NCBI RefSeq assembly: GCF_001746915.1
Contig: NZ_MJGC01000053.1
Location: 176,058 to 240,057, forward strand
Direction: 5' to 3'
Source: Desertifilum tharense IPPAS B-1220
GTDB taxonomy: Bacteria > Cyanobacteriota > Cyanobacteriia > Cyanobacteriales > Desertifilaceae
Length of the DNA: 64,000 nt
A model generated the notes under the pieces. It searched no databases and was not told where the DNA came from. It saw only the letters and a program-made list of their open reading frames with translations. The translations under genes were made by a program, and so were the position numbers. Positions within the stretch are counted from its first letter, which is position 1. The number at the start of each line of letters is the position of its first letter. Positions 1-7,612 of this stretch are shown in pieces.

Positions 1-932
1 ACAAAGTTACGGTTGCCAATTTGCAATTCGGCTTCATAAAAGGGTTCCCGTAGGGGTCGTTTCCCGACGAGGTTGATAATTCCCCCCGGTTGAATATCGC
101 CGTAGAGGATAGACGCGGGCCCTTTTAAGACTTCAATGCGTTGGAGGGTTCCGACTTCGGCGAGGGGTTGTTCGCCATACAACCGAAAGCCGTTTTGGAC
201 GATGGGTGCGTTTTCAAAGCCGCGCAAGCTAAAATCGTAACCCCGACTCCCGGAAGTTCCGCCAAAGGAAACGCCGCTGACGTTGCGTAAGGCTTCTTCG
301 AGGCGTACCACTTGCTGATCTTGGATGACGCGCTGGGGAACGACTTGGATCGCTTGCGGCGTATCGATAATCGGGGTATCGGTACGAGTTCCGGTGGTGG
401 CGTTGGGGACGAGGTAGCGTTCGCCTGATTGCGGGGTGGTAATCAGAACTTCGATTTCTTCTTGTCCCGGTTCAATGGCAGGCGGGGGTTGTGGGGAAGG
501 CTGCGTTGCGGTTGGGGAGTCGGTCGCCGCTGCAAGAACCACTTGACCGTTGCGATCGCTAACTGCGACGGTGGGTAATTCGGTGGTGCCAACAATCGTA
601 ATTCTGACTGAATTGGGCGATTGTTGAACGGCGTTAACGCTGGCTATTCCGGGCGCGGGTTCCCGTTGCTCAAAGCTTTGACCTGTAGGTAGCCGCAATT
701 GGCTATTGACAATATCGACAAACCATGTTGTCCCAAAGCTCCCGGTAAAGGTTTGGGGAATAGCGGTTGAGTCGGTCTGGAGGATGACTTCTAGACCTTG
801 AGTTGTGGGTTGGATGGTAACACCCGCGATCTCGATCGTTTGGGCGATCGCGGGTGCTGCGATTAGTGCAAGAGTTGCGTTCGCCAGCAAAAGACTGGGA
901 ACTCGGTATAGTCCGTTCAAACTGATTCTCAC
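1..932 (-). CDS. TonB-dependent siderophore receptor with AMIN domain (3' end missing)
   Basis: The gene is read leftwards and is cut by the window edge, so only about 310 N-terminal residues are visible. I start it at a GTG (930-932) preceded by GAGG; there is no in-frame ATG, and a nearby upstream GTG is in a closed frame. Residues 1-30 form a signal peptide ending in APAIAQ. An AMIN domain (about 33-125) follows, then a Pro-rich linker with the motif PQPPPAIEPGQEE, then a TonB plug domain with RLEEALRNVSGV, LRGFENAPIVQNGFR and RIEVLKGPASILYGD. AMIN plus plug is the usual layout of cyanobacterial outer-membrane receptors that import ferric siderophores with TonB energy. The substrate cannot be told. 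It lies downstream of a salicylate-type synthase on the same strand, which may be meaningful. Confidence 0.9.
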   Translation of the reverse strand, partial: MRISLNGLYRVPSLLLANATLALIAAPAIAQTIEIAGVTIQPTTQGLEVILQTDSTAIPQTFTGSFGTTWFVDIVNSQLRLPTGQSFEQREPAPGIASVNAVQQSPNSVRITIVGTTELPTVAVSDRNGQVVLAAATDSPTATQPSPQPPPAIEPGQEEIEVLITTPQSGERYLVPNATTGTRTDTPIIDTPQAIQVVPQRVIQDQQVVRLEEALRNVSGVSFGGTSGSRGYDFSLRGFENAPIVQNGFRLYGEQPLAEVGTLQRIEVLKGPASILYGDIQPGGIINLVGKRPLREPFYEAELQIGNRNF

Positions 933-1305
933 TCCCTCACCTGATATGGATAGATCGAGTTACCCGATCTTTAGAAAATTATTGAAAAATACTATCATTA
1001 ATTTGATTTTTGAAAATCATTATTGCTAATTTTTCGATTCAAATTGGGGCGATCGCCGCTGTTCAGTTAGGCTGCTCGCCCTTATCCCTGGGTGAATAAG
1101 GCAAAATGAGAAAAGCGATCGCCCCTAGCCCTGGTCGATCTTCGCCTGACTCTAACTGATAATAACTTTCACTGAAAACAGTAACTTTTACAGCAAACGG
1201 TATTCTTTTGCAAGCCTGCTGTCCTCCCAAATGAAGGTTAGTTTTAATACTCCAATCACCCCAACAGACACTTACTGAAGGCATCTGTTGGGATCGGGTT
1301 GAAGC
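933..1305. other. Intergenic region between receptor and salicylate synthase
   Basis: This 373-base stretch holds the receptor promoter side (AT-rich 960-1030, with the Fur-like motif) and two HIP1-like GCGATCGC sites. A 73-codon minus-strand frame (1063-1284) exists but lacks a ribosome binding site and resembles no family I know, so I do not call it. No convincing terminator for the synthase operon was seen. Confidence 0.5.
1009..1027 (-). promoter_or_regulatory. Possible Fur box upstream of the TonB receptor
   Basis: An AT-rich stretch about 80 bases upstream of the receptor start reads, on the minus strand, CAATAATGATTTTCAAAAA. It resembles the left half of the Fur consensus GATAATGATAATCATTATC but matches the right half only partly. 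A second similar motif (TTAATGATAGTATTTT) lies at about 985-1000. Iron control is expected for this receptor family; the site itself is inferred from eye matching only. Confidence 0.3.
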
Positions 1306-2628
1306 CTAGGCTTCTAACACCACATTGGTCAGCATCGTATTCATTTTGTTCACCGATTCCACGTATTCCCGTTGGGGAATCGACTCGCCCACAATTCCGG
1401 CCCCCGCATTGAGATAAATTTCGCTACCGTATTGGTAAACCGAGCGGATCGCGATCGCCATATCTGCCAACCCCTGACTATCCACCCAACCAATACTCCC
1501 GGCATAGATCCCGCGCGGTTCATCTTCCAAGCGATCGATCCACTCCAGCGCCTGCGACTTATCGATCCCCGACACCGTAATTCCCGGAAACAGCACCGTC
1601 AGCGCATCCCATAGCGTCTTACCCGCGCGTAACTGACCCCCCACCCGCGAGGACAAGTGCTGCACGCAGCGATACTTCTTCACCTCCATAAAATTGAACA
1701 CCCGCACCGTTTCCGGCAGACAGAACGAATCGAGTTCGCTTTGGGCCAACCAAATCGATAGCGCGTGTTCCTTCACCTCCTTCGCATCCCTAAACAGTTC
1801 GTCATACAGGCGCGCATCATCCTCAGCGCGATCGCTGCGGGGTCGAGTTCCCGCCAAGGGGTTTGTAATCACGGTTCGATCTGCGTGGACTTCCATCAAA
1901 ATTTCTGGACTAAAACCCACCGCGCGCACATCTTCCAACTGCAAGCAATAGGAACGCGCCGAGTTATTCGCCTGAGAACCGACAACATACGTTCCCAACA
2001 CATCCAAATTGCCGCTCAATTTCTTCGAGCGAGAGATAATTGCTTTATGCAAGCGATCGCTTTGAATCGCCCCAATCAACTGTTCGATCCGTTGAGAATA
2101 GTCCGCACAGTCGGCAAAATCTTGCGTTAAATCCAGCGGCGTATAGGTGGGGATCTCGCTGGTTTGGGCCAGAAGGGTTTGGATGGGTTCTAGCGATCGC
2201 ACCGTCCGAATTAACACCCCTTCGGCAGAAACGCGCAACTCCGTCTCCGGCACCATAAAATAGAGCAACGGTTGGGCGATCGCCTTAGAATAGGCCGAAT
2301 AAAATCCCGCCATATCAAACGACACATAACCGTAAGCCGTCCAGTCTTGAAGCGATAAAGACCCCAGCAACTCCCCAACCTGCTTAAACGGATCGGTAGC
2401 CGGTTCGCAGCGAGTGCGATCGCCACTGTCCAATTGCACCGTATCGCGCGTTACGAGAACCCTCGCAAGCTGATTTCCAGCGATCCGAACTTCCCCCTTC
2501 CCTTCGTAGAGAACATAGGACTTAAAAATTCCTGCCTTCAGACAGCGGTGTAAAATCGCCGTCGCATCCTGTTGGCCCGAAATAAATACTTCTTGATACG
2601 TCGGGATCGTTTGAATTTGCGTCACCAT
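1306..2628 (-). CDS. Chorismate-utilising enzyme, salicylate synthase / isochorismate synthase type
   Basis: 440 residues of the anthranilate-synthase-I/MST fold, the family that converts chorismate to isochorismate or salicylate. Visible motifs are HKAIISR (K195, position of the general-base lysine), GFSPEIL (238-244), NPLAGTRPRS (256-265), KEVKEHAL, VQHLSSRV, LFPGITVSGIDKSQALEWI, DEPRGIYAGSIGWV and LNAGAGIVGESIPQREY. The FP-x-TVSGI-K and PRG-Y-G pattern and the compact length fit single-chain salicylate synthases (MbtI/Irp9/YbtS type) better than MenF or EntC, but the lyase step cannot be proven from sequence. It is the last gene of a minus-strand operon, 22 bases after the ligase. Its product would be a natural substrate for that ligase. 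Aminodeoxychorismate or anthranilate synthesis is less likely, since no glutaminase partner is present. Confidence 0.8.
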   Translation of the reverse strand: MVTQIQTIPTYQEVFISGQQDATAILHRCLKAGIFKSYVLYEGKGEVRIAGNQLARVLVTRDTVQLDSGDRTRCEPATDPFKQVGELLGSLSLQDWTAYGYVSFDMAGFYSAYSKAIAQPLLYFMVPETELRVSAEGVLIRTVRSLEPIQTLLAQTSEIPTYTPLDLTQDFADCADYSQRIEQLIGAIQSDRLHKAIISRSKKLSGNLDVLGTYVVGSQANNSARSYCLQLEDVRAVGFSPEILMEVHADRTVITNPLAGTRPRSDRAEDDARLYDELFRDAKEVKEHALSIWLAQSELDSFCLPETVRVFNFMEVKKYRCVQHLSSRVGGQLRAGKTLWDALTVLFPGITVSGIDKSQALEWIDRLEDEPRGIYAGSIGWVDSQGLADMAIAIRSVYQYGSEIYLNAGAGIVGESIPQREYVESVNKMNTMLTNVVLEA

Positions 2629-2650
2629 AACAATTGTCCTGAGTGCTGAT

Positions 2651-4201
2651 TTATGCGCGAGTGGTAGAAAAATCGGTGCGTTGTTGAGAACGCATTAGTA
2701 ACTTGCGGTGAATTTTGCCTGTGGGAGTACGCGGTAACTCCTCTACAAAACAAACCTTTTTCGGCGCTTTGAAGTGAGGTAAGCGCTGTTTAGCAAAGCG
2801 GCAAATCTGCTGCTCTAATTCCGGGGATGGCTGATAGTCCGCTTTCAGGGTAATATAAGCCACCACCTGAGTTAGCGCCTCAGACTCTGGAACCACCGCC
2901 ACCTCTAAAATCTGCGGATGTTGGTGCAACACATCCTCAATTTCCATCGGCGAAACCCATTGACCGTTCACCTTAAACAGGTCATCCTTGCGGCCCATAA
3001 ACTTAAAATACCCGTCCGCATCGCACAGGTACTTATCCCCCGTTCGCATTGCATTACCATAGAGGGCCTGCCGCGTTTGTTCCAGTCGGTTCCAATACCC
3101 CAGCATCAAGCTGTCGCCGCTGACTTGCAAATTGCCAATTTCACCAGGGGGACAGGTTGCGCCAAACTCATCCACCACGCGCACGTCATATCCGGGAACC
3201 GGACGGCCAGACGTACCGGGTTTGCATTCTCCCGCGCGGTTGGCGAGGAAAATATGCAAAAATTCTGTCGTCCCAATTCCTTCGCAGATTTCCCGGCCAT
3301 ATACTTCGCGCCACTGCTGCCAAAGGCTTTCGGGGAGTTGTTCGGCGGCTGAAACGCACAGTCGCAGCGAAGAAACATCTAGCGGCGCAATATCGCGAAC
3401 GGCGAGTAAGTTGGCATATACGCTGGGAATGCCAAAAAAGACTGTCGGTCGATAGCGCTCAATATCGGCAATGATATCAAAGGCGTTATTGGCATCGGAA
3501 AGGACAGTCGCCGCACCCACCGCCATTGGCATATATAAGCTATTTCCCAAACCGTAGGCAAAAGGCAGATTGGCAACAGAATAGGTAATATCTTCGGGTT
3601 GCAAGCCTAGGGTTGCTTTGCCATAGTTTTCTGCACAGACCACCATGTTCTGGTGCAGGTGAATAACGCCTTTGGGGTTGCCTGTACTGCCGGAGGTGTA
3701 CAGCCAAAAGGCGGGTTCGTCGCGGAGGGTGTCAGCAGGGGGTAGCGGTTGTGCTGGCATTGGCGACAGGTGCGCCAAAAAGGGGGTTTCTCCGTCTTGA
3801 AGCAGGGTTGTTTGTAAATTAGGAGATTGGATGGGGTGCAGTTGCGTCTGCCAAGTTTGGGTGGTGAGTAAGAGTTTGGCCCGCGAGTCTTGCAGGATGT
3901 ACTGCACTTCTTCTAAGCTGCAAGCGGTGTTGATGGGAACGGGAACGGCACCGATCCAGATGGCTCCCCAAAAGGTGAAAATGAATTCTGGGGTATCGGG
4001 TAATAGGAGTGCTATTCGATTTTCGCGTTCAATGCCGAGTTCTAGGAGCGATCGCGCTGCCTTTTGCACCCATTCATAGACTTGAGCGTAAGTATAGGTT
4101 TGTTCTTGGTAAAACAGGGCGATTTTGTCGCTGAGATGGCGTTCTAGAAAATAGGCAGCAACATTAAAGCGGCGAGGTAGTTGTTGAGAAATCCTTTCCA
4201 T
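2651..4201 (-). CDS. Aryl-acid AMP ligase, benzoate-CoA ligase family
   Basis: 516 residues of the ANL adenylate-forming superfamily. P-loop TSGSTGNPKG at 169-178; adenine-binding region EGIGTTEFLHIFLAN; hinge TGDKYLCDADGYFKFMGRKDD; C-terminal catalytic lysine in RTPTGKIHRKLL. The GIGTTE-LHIFL-NR and NGQWVSPMEIEDVL patterns are those of benzoate/4-hydroxybenzoate-CoA ligases, so an aromatic acid substrate is likely. Whether the acyl group goes to CoA or directly to the carrier protein encoded two genes upstream is not visible. The gene lies between the AcpS-type transferase (26 bases) and the salicylate synthase (22 bases), which makes salicylate or a related hydroxybenzoate the obvious candidate. 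Full length for the family. Confidence 0.88.
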   Translation of the reverse strand: MERISQQLPRRFNVAAYFLERHLSDKIALFYQEQTYTYAQVYEWVQKAARSLLELGIERENRIALLLPDTPEFIFTFWGAIWIGAVPVPINTACSLEEVQYILQDSRAKLLLTTQTWQTQLHPIQSPNLQTTLLQDGETPFLAHLSPMPAQPLPPADTLRDEPAFWLYTSGSTGNPKGVIHLHQNMVVCAENYGKATLGLQPEDITYSVANLPFAYGLGNSLYMPMAVGAATVLSDANNAFDIIADIERYRPTVFFGIPSVYANLLAVRDIAPLDVSSLRLCVSAAEQLPESLWQQWREVYGREICEGIGTTEFLHIFLANRAGECKPGTSGRPVPGYDVRVVDEFGATCPPGEIGNLQVSGDSLMLGYWNRLEQTRQALYGNAMRTGDKYLCDADGYFKFMGRKDDLFKVNGQWVSPMEIEDVLHQHPQILEVAVVPESEALTQVVAYITLKADYQPSPELEQQICRFAKQRLPHFKAPKKVCFVEELPRTPTGKIHRKLLMRSQQRTDFSTTRA

Positions 4202-4227
4202 TGGTTTGATCCTGGGTGGTTAATCTT

Positions 4228-4632
4228 TCACTGAGCCACAACCCAAACGAGGACGCGTTCTTCCCAATGACACCAACTGGCTAGCCATTGCTGAATCTGT
4301 TTTTGTTCGGCGATGGCGATCGCTTTTCCATGCAAGCAAATGGTGAGTTGATGCGAGGAGAGGTTGGCTTCAATTTCATGCCAGTCAATTCCTACTAATC
4401 CGGTTGAGAGTGCTTTTCCTACGGCTTCTTTGGTGGCAAAGCAGACTGCAAAGGCTTGAGGAGGATGGGGATGAGCTTGACAGCGCTCAATTTCGCTTGG
4501 GGTGAAAATTAGGTTTAGGGTTTCGCGATCGTATCGTTCAATCCATTTCACCATTTTGGCGATGGGGGCAATATCAACGCCAATTCCTTTAAGTCCAGCA
4601 CTGGGTTGTTGCTCAGGGAAGAAAATTTTCAA
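4228..4632 (-). CDS. AcpS-type 4'-phosphopantetheinyl transferase
   Basis: 134 residues matching holo-ACP synthases, which move phosphopantetheine from CoA to the serine of a carrier protein. The magnesium-binding aspartate is in GIGVDI (D20) and the second signature is FATKEAVGKAL (65-75, with E69). About 14 extra residues precede the usual start; no better start is visible. Being inside an operon with a carrier protein and an aryl-acid ligase, it probably serves the carriers of this locus rather than general fatty-acid synthesis. The housekeeping PPTase of cyanobacteria is usually of the Sfp type, so an AcpS-type enzyme tied to a pathway is noteworthy. Confidence 0.87.
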   Translation of the reverse strand: MKIFFPEQQPSAGLKGIGVDIAPIAKMVKWIERYDRETLNLIFTPSEIERCQAHPHPPQAFAVCFATKEAVGKALSTGLVGIDWHEIEANLSSHQLTICLHGKAIAIAEQKQIQQWLASWCHWEERVLVWVVAQ

Positions 4633-4939
4633 GCCTCCGTTAATGGTTTGAGGGGGATTTGGCAGTAGAAGCGCGATATTTTCATGACTCTTTTTGAATC
4701 GGGAGGCGACTCTTTACAAGGTTGGGCGGTTCGTGACTGAATTGGACTTCAAAACTTGATAAAAATCCCCGATTTTTAAGGGGCTTAAAATACAAGCGAT
4801 CGCAGCAGTGTAAGTCAATCTGACTTCTGAATTTCCACTTAAAGCTGAGGCTTTTGTTGATGTAGCAATTTTTAAACCAAAATCTGTCGCGTAGGTTGGG
4901 TTAAACAAGACTCAACCCAAGCGACGACTTTAGAGATAT
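4633..4939. other. Intergenic gap inside the ACP-acpS operon
   Basis: 307 bases separate the carrier-protein gene from the transferase gene on the minus strand. A 64-codon frame here (4714-4908) has no recognisable product or ribosome binding site. No terminator hairpin was seen, so co-transcription is possible, but a separate promoter for the acpS-ligase-synthase unit could also lie here. Confidence 0.4.
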
Positions 4940-5200
4940 TTAAGTTTGGGAGAGACTAATTTCAGATTGAATTGCCGTTTCAACGCGCTGACAAACCTGG
5001 GCTAGCGTCATATCTTGACGCGTTTCTAGTTTGACTCGAACGCTAAACTGGCGCTTTAACTCTAAAGATAATTCTACGATTTCTGTAGAGTCAAGCTGTA
5101 AATCTCGATGGAGTAAAGTCTGTTCATGTAAATCCTCTTTGGGAATGCCAAGATGGCTCAGGATGGTTTGCAGAATACCCATCACTTCTAGATGATTCAT
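4940..5200 (-). CDS. Stand-alone acyl carrier protein
   Basis: 86 residues with the four-helix carrier pattern. The phosphopantetheine serine is S38 in LHRDLQLDSTEIVELSLEL, where DS replaces the more common DSL, a form common in dedicated aryl or polyketide carriers. It is the first gene of the minus-strand operon and is divergent from the ketosynthase-III-like gene. It presumably receives the activated aromatic acid after modification by the neighbouring AcpS. The housekeeping AcpP of cyanobacteria has the motif DSLD and sits beside fabF, so this is a second, specialised carrier. Confidence 0.85.
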   Translation of the reverse strand: MNHLEVMGILQTILSHLGIPKEDLHEQTLLHRDLQLDSTEIVELSLELKRQFSVRVKLETRQDMTLAQVCQRVETAIQSEISLSQT

Positions 5201-5702
5201 AGGGTCAAATCCCTGGAAAAAATGATGCGTTTCTCTACAAATTCGGGCGCTTGCAGTTGTTATCTCCCAACTGTTTTCGGTACGCGCAACAAACAGAACG
5301 CGGAGAATGCTGCGAGCAGGGGCTGCTATTGATAGATTTCAGCATACTCGCTTTTGTCCAAATCGCAAGTTTAGCTTCAAACCCTTACCCTACCTCGCTT
5401 GCAGGGGATTTTGGAGCTTATTGATAATTAATTTCTATTAAAAATCTCTGAGGAATAAAAAAAAGAGTGGCTTTGAGGTCTTGCCAGGGGGAGGTGAAGT
5501 AGTAGAATACCTAAGTCAGTCGCTAATTATTCTCAACTACTGCTTGAGACTCTTGAGAGATTTATCTGTCAGCCCTTGTTGACGCAGGCGACCGACCCAG
5601 ATTCAAGCATTGGCCCTAGTTGAACAGTACAGAGCTTTCAATCCACTCCACTGATTGAACTCTTCCTTCCTTTATCCATCGCCCTTGAGAAGGAGTTATA
5701 CC
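5201..5702. other. Divergent promoter region of the carrier / ketosynthase locus
   Basis: About 500 bases separate the minus-strand carrier operon from the plus-strand ketosynthase gene. A strongly AT-rich core (about 5415-5465) with TTGATAATTAATTTCTATT is a likely site for promoters or an operator. Only a poor match to a Fur box is present. The AAGGAG ribosome binding site of the downstream gene is at about 5689-5694. Confidence 0.4.
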
Positions 5703-7169
5703 GTGACGAGTTGCTCGATCGGTATTCGTTCGGTTGCTGTCCAATTTCCCCGTGAAATTCGGACAAACGATTACTGGTCTGAAAAATACCCAGATTTAGC
5801 CGCCCCTGTTGCTTCCCGGCGTTCTCGGATCGCCCGATCTGCACCCGCCAACCCCAGCGGCTTTGATATTTGGTCGCAAGAGGTTGCGCCGTATTTAAGC
5901 GATCGCTTTCGGGGGAATGTCGAACGGCGAGTGCTGAGTGGGACCGAAACCGCGCTGAGTCTGGAAACCCAGGCCATTGAGGAGGCGATCGCCGCTGCGA
6001 ACTTGCAACCCGATGACATCGATTTAGCGATCGCGACTTCCCTATTTTCCGACACCCTCGGCTTCGGTCAGGCCGCCAAACTGGGCTTGCGCTGTCCGGC
6101 GTGGAACCTTGAGTCCACCTGTGCTAGCGCCCTCGTCGCCTTACAAACGGCCCGCGCCCTGATCCAAACTGGAGAGTATCGCCATATCCTGGTTGTCGTT
6201 TCCCAGATGGGATCGAAAGCCGTTGAAGAAACCGATACCCTATCCTGGTCAATGGGAGACGCGGCGGGCGCATTCATTGTCAGCGAAATGCCCGCCCACC
6301 AAGGGGTTCTCGCCACCCACATCATCAGCGCCAGGGCCGCCGCCGGGGCTTATACTTACGAACTCGCTAGCGATCGCCTCCAGATCCGCACCGGAGACAA
6401 CGCCAGCGCGATCGCCGAAACCGCCGTTGACTTTGTACGCACTTGCACCCAAGCCGTTTTAGACAAAGCGGGAGTGAGTTTGCAAGAGATTAACGGGTTT
6501 GCCTTCAACACCCCAACTGCTTGGTATGCCAGCGTTTGCGCCCGCGCCTTGGGCATCGATCCTGCACGGACTTGGAATCTTTACCCCCGCTACGCCAATA
6601 TTGGGCCCGTTTTCCCCCTAGCAAACCTCGACTGGGCAGCGAGATCGCAAAAACTAAAAGAAAATGACCTGATCCTCGTCTACGCCAACGGTGCAGGCGC
6701 AACCGCCGTTGCTACCGTGATGCGTTGGGGAGATGTCGCCCTAGGTTGCGAACCCGCCCCCCCCTTAAGCAGCGCCGCCGCCCAAACCACCGTACAGCTA
6801 GCCGCACCAGAACCCACCCAGCCTGCGGAAATTCCCAACTTATCCCTAGAAAAACTTTTAGCCACCGCCCCCAGCAAACGAGAAATCCAATTAGAAACCT
6901 ATCTTTTAAGCTGGTTTGCCAGTTCTCTGCAAAAACCCATCCATCAATTTAACCCCCAACAAACCTTCGCCACCTTACTCGACTCCTTAATGGCACTAAT
7001 GCTGAAAAGCCGAATAGAAGTCGATCTCCAAGTCCAAGTCCCCATCGAACAACTCTTTGGCGATCGCACTATTCACCAACTCGCTGAATATATCCTCTCT
7101 CAACTCACCCTCACCACCCTCACAAGTTCTCCCCTCTGCGTGGAAGAACGGGAGACTTTGCGACTCTGA
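5703..7169 (+). CDS. KAS III-like acyltransferase/condensing enzyme fused to a C-terminal carrier domain
   Basis: I start at a GTG 8 bases after AAGGAG; the 16 codons upstream are not family-like. Residues 1-350 are a thiolase-fold KAS III domain: catalytic cysteine C140 in ESTCASALVAL, GDAAGAFIVS for the glycine-rich turn, and the terminal NGAGATAVATVMRWG. The position of the catalytic histidine (PHQAN in FabH) reads FNTPTAW, so it is Asn269; the third active-site residue is kept as N299 in ANIGPVFPLA. A Pro/Ala linker (about 350-380) leads to a carrier domain with S428 in LLDSLMALML. A KAS III with Cys but no His resembles the acyltransferase branch (ChlB3/CerJ-like) more than decarboxylating FabH. 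It is divergent from the ACP-AcpS-ligase-salicylate-synthase operon and probably accepts or transfers the aryl group. Confidence 0.83.
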   Translation: MTSCSIGIRSVAVQFPREIRTNDYWSEKYPDLAAPVASRRSRIARSAPANPSGFDIWSQEVAPYLSDRFRGNVERRVLSGTETALSLETQAIEEAIAAANLQPDDIDLAIATSLFSDTLGFGQAAKLGLRCPAWNLESTCASALVALQTARALIQTGEYRHILVVVSQMGSKAVEETDTLSWSMGDAAGAFIVSEMPAHQGVLATHIISARAAAGAYTYELASDRLQIRTGDNASAIAETAVDFVRTCTQAVLDKAGVSLQEINGFAFNTPTAWYASVCARALGIDPARTWNLYPRYANIGPVFPLANLDWAARSQKLKENDLILVYANGAGATAVATVMRWGDVALGCEPAPPLSSAAAQTTVQLAAPEPTQPAEIPNLSLEKLLATAPSKREIQLETYLLSWFASSLQKPIHQFNPQQTFATLLDSLMALMLKSRIEVDLQVQVPIEQLFGDRTIHQLAEYILSQLTLTTLTSSPLCVEERETLRL

Positions 7170-7170
7170 G

Positions 7171-7326
7171 GAGGATGGGGAGATGGGGAGGTGGGGGGAT
7201 GGGGGGATGGAGGTGTCTGGTGGGAATTCAACACTTTGCTCTTCTAGAGAGGATGGGGGGATGGGGAGGTGGGGAGATGGGGGGATGGAAGTGTCTGGTA
7301 GGAATTCAACACTTTGCTCTTAATTC
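7171..7326 (+). repeat. Two tandem 78-base G-rich repeat units
   Basis: Two near-identical units (7171-7248 and 7249-7326) each begin GAGGATGGGG, continue with GGGGAGAT/GGGGGGAT blocks, and end in GGAATTCAACACTTTGCTCTT. The array starts directly after the stop codon of the ketosynthase-like gene, with the G-rich strand on the coding strand. Small frames across it are artefacts. Confidence 0.85.
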
Positions 7327-7409
7327 AAGACTTAAAAAGCACTTTATTTCTCATTCAGCATCCCGCAACGCACCAAGCCAAATACAGCACTTCAAACTCA
7401 GCACTTCCA

Positions 7410-7612
7410 ACTCCCCTCTTCCCCAACCCCCAACTCCCAACTCCCAACTCCCCTCTTCCCCAACCCCCAACTCCCAACTCCTAACTCCCCTCTTCCCCAA
7501 CCCCCAACTCCCAATTCCCAATTCCCTTCTTCTCCCCAACCCCTAACTCCTAACTCCCAATTCCCTCTCTTCCCCAACCCCCAACTCCCAATTCCCAACT
7601 CCCTTCTTCCCC
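7410..7612 (-). repeat. Short tandem repeat (GGGAGTT family) overlapping a gene end
   Basis: A 200-base array of variants of AACTCCC, AATTCCC and CTTCCCCAACCCC. Read on the minus strand it is GGGAGTTGGGAGTTGGGGGTT-like, the same family as the arrays at 33151, 40656 and 46527. It covers the stop codon and last 23 codons of the glycosyltransferase gene. Confidence 0.9.

Noticed and set aside
1063..1284. 73-codon minus-strand frame between the receptor and salicylate synthase genes
   Set aside because: No ribosome binding site and no recognisable family; the stretch also contains HIP1 sites and looks intergenic.
4714..4908. 64-codon minus-strand frame in the ACP-acpS gap
   Set aside because: Product has no family resemblance or translation signal; probably chance.
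7410..7612. Possible CRISPR array
   Set aside because: Units are 7-38 bases with no unique spacers and no cas genes; this is a short tandem repeat.
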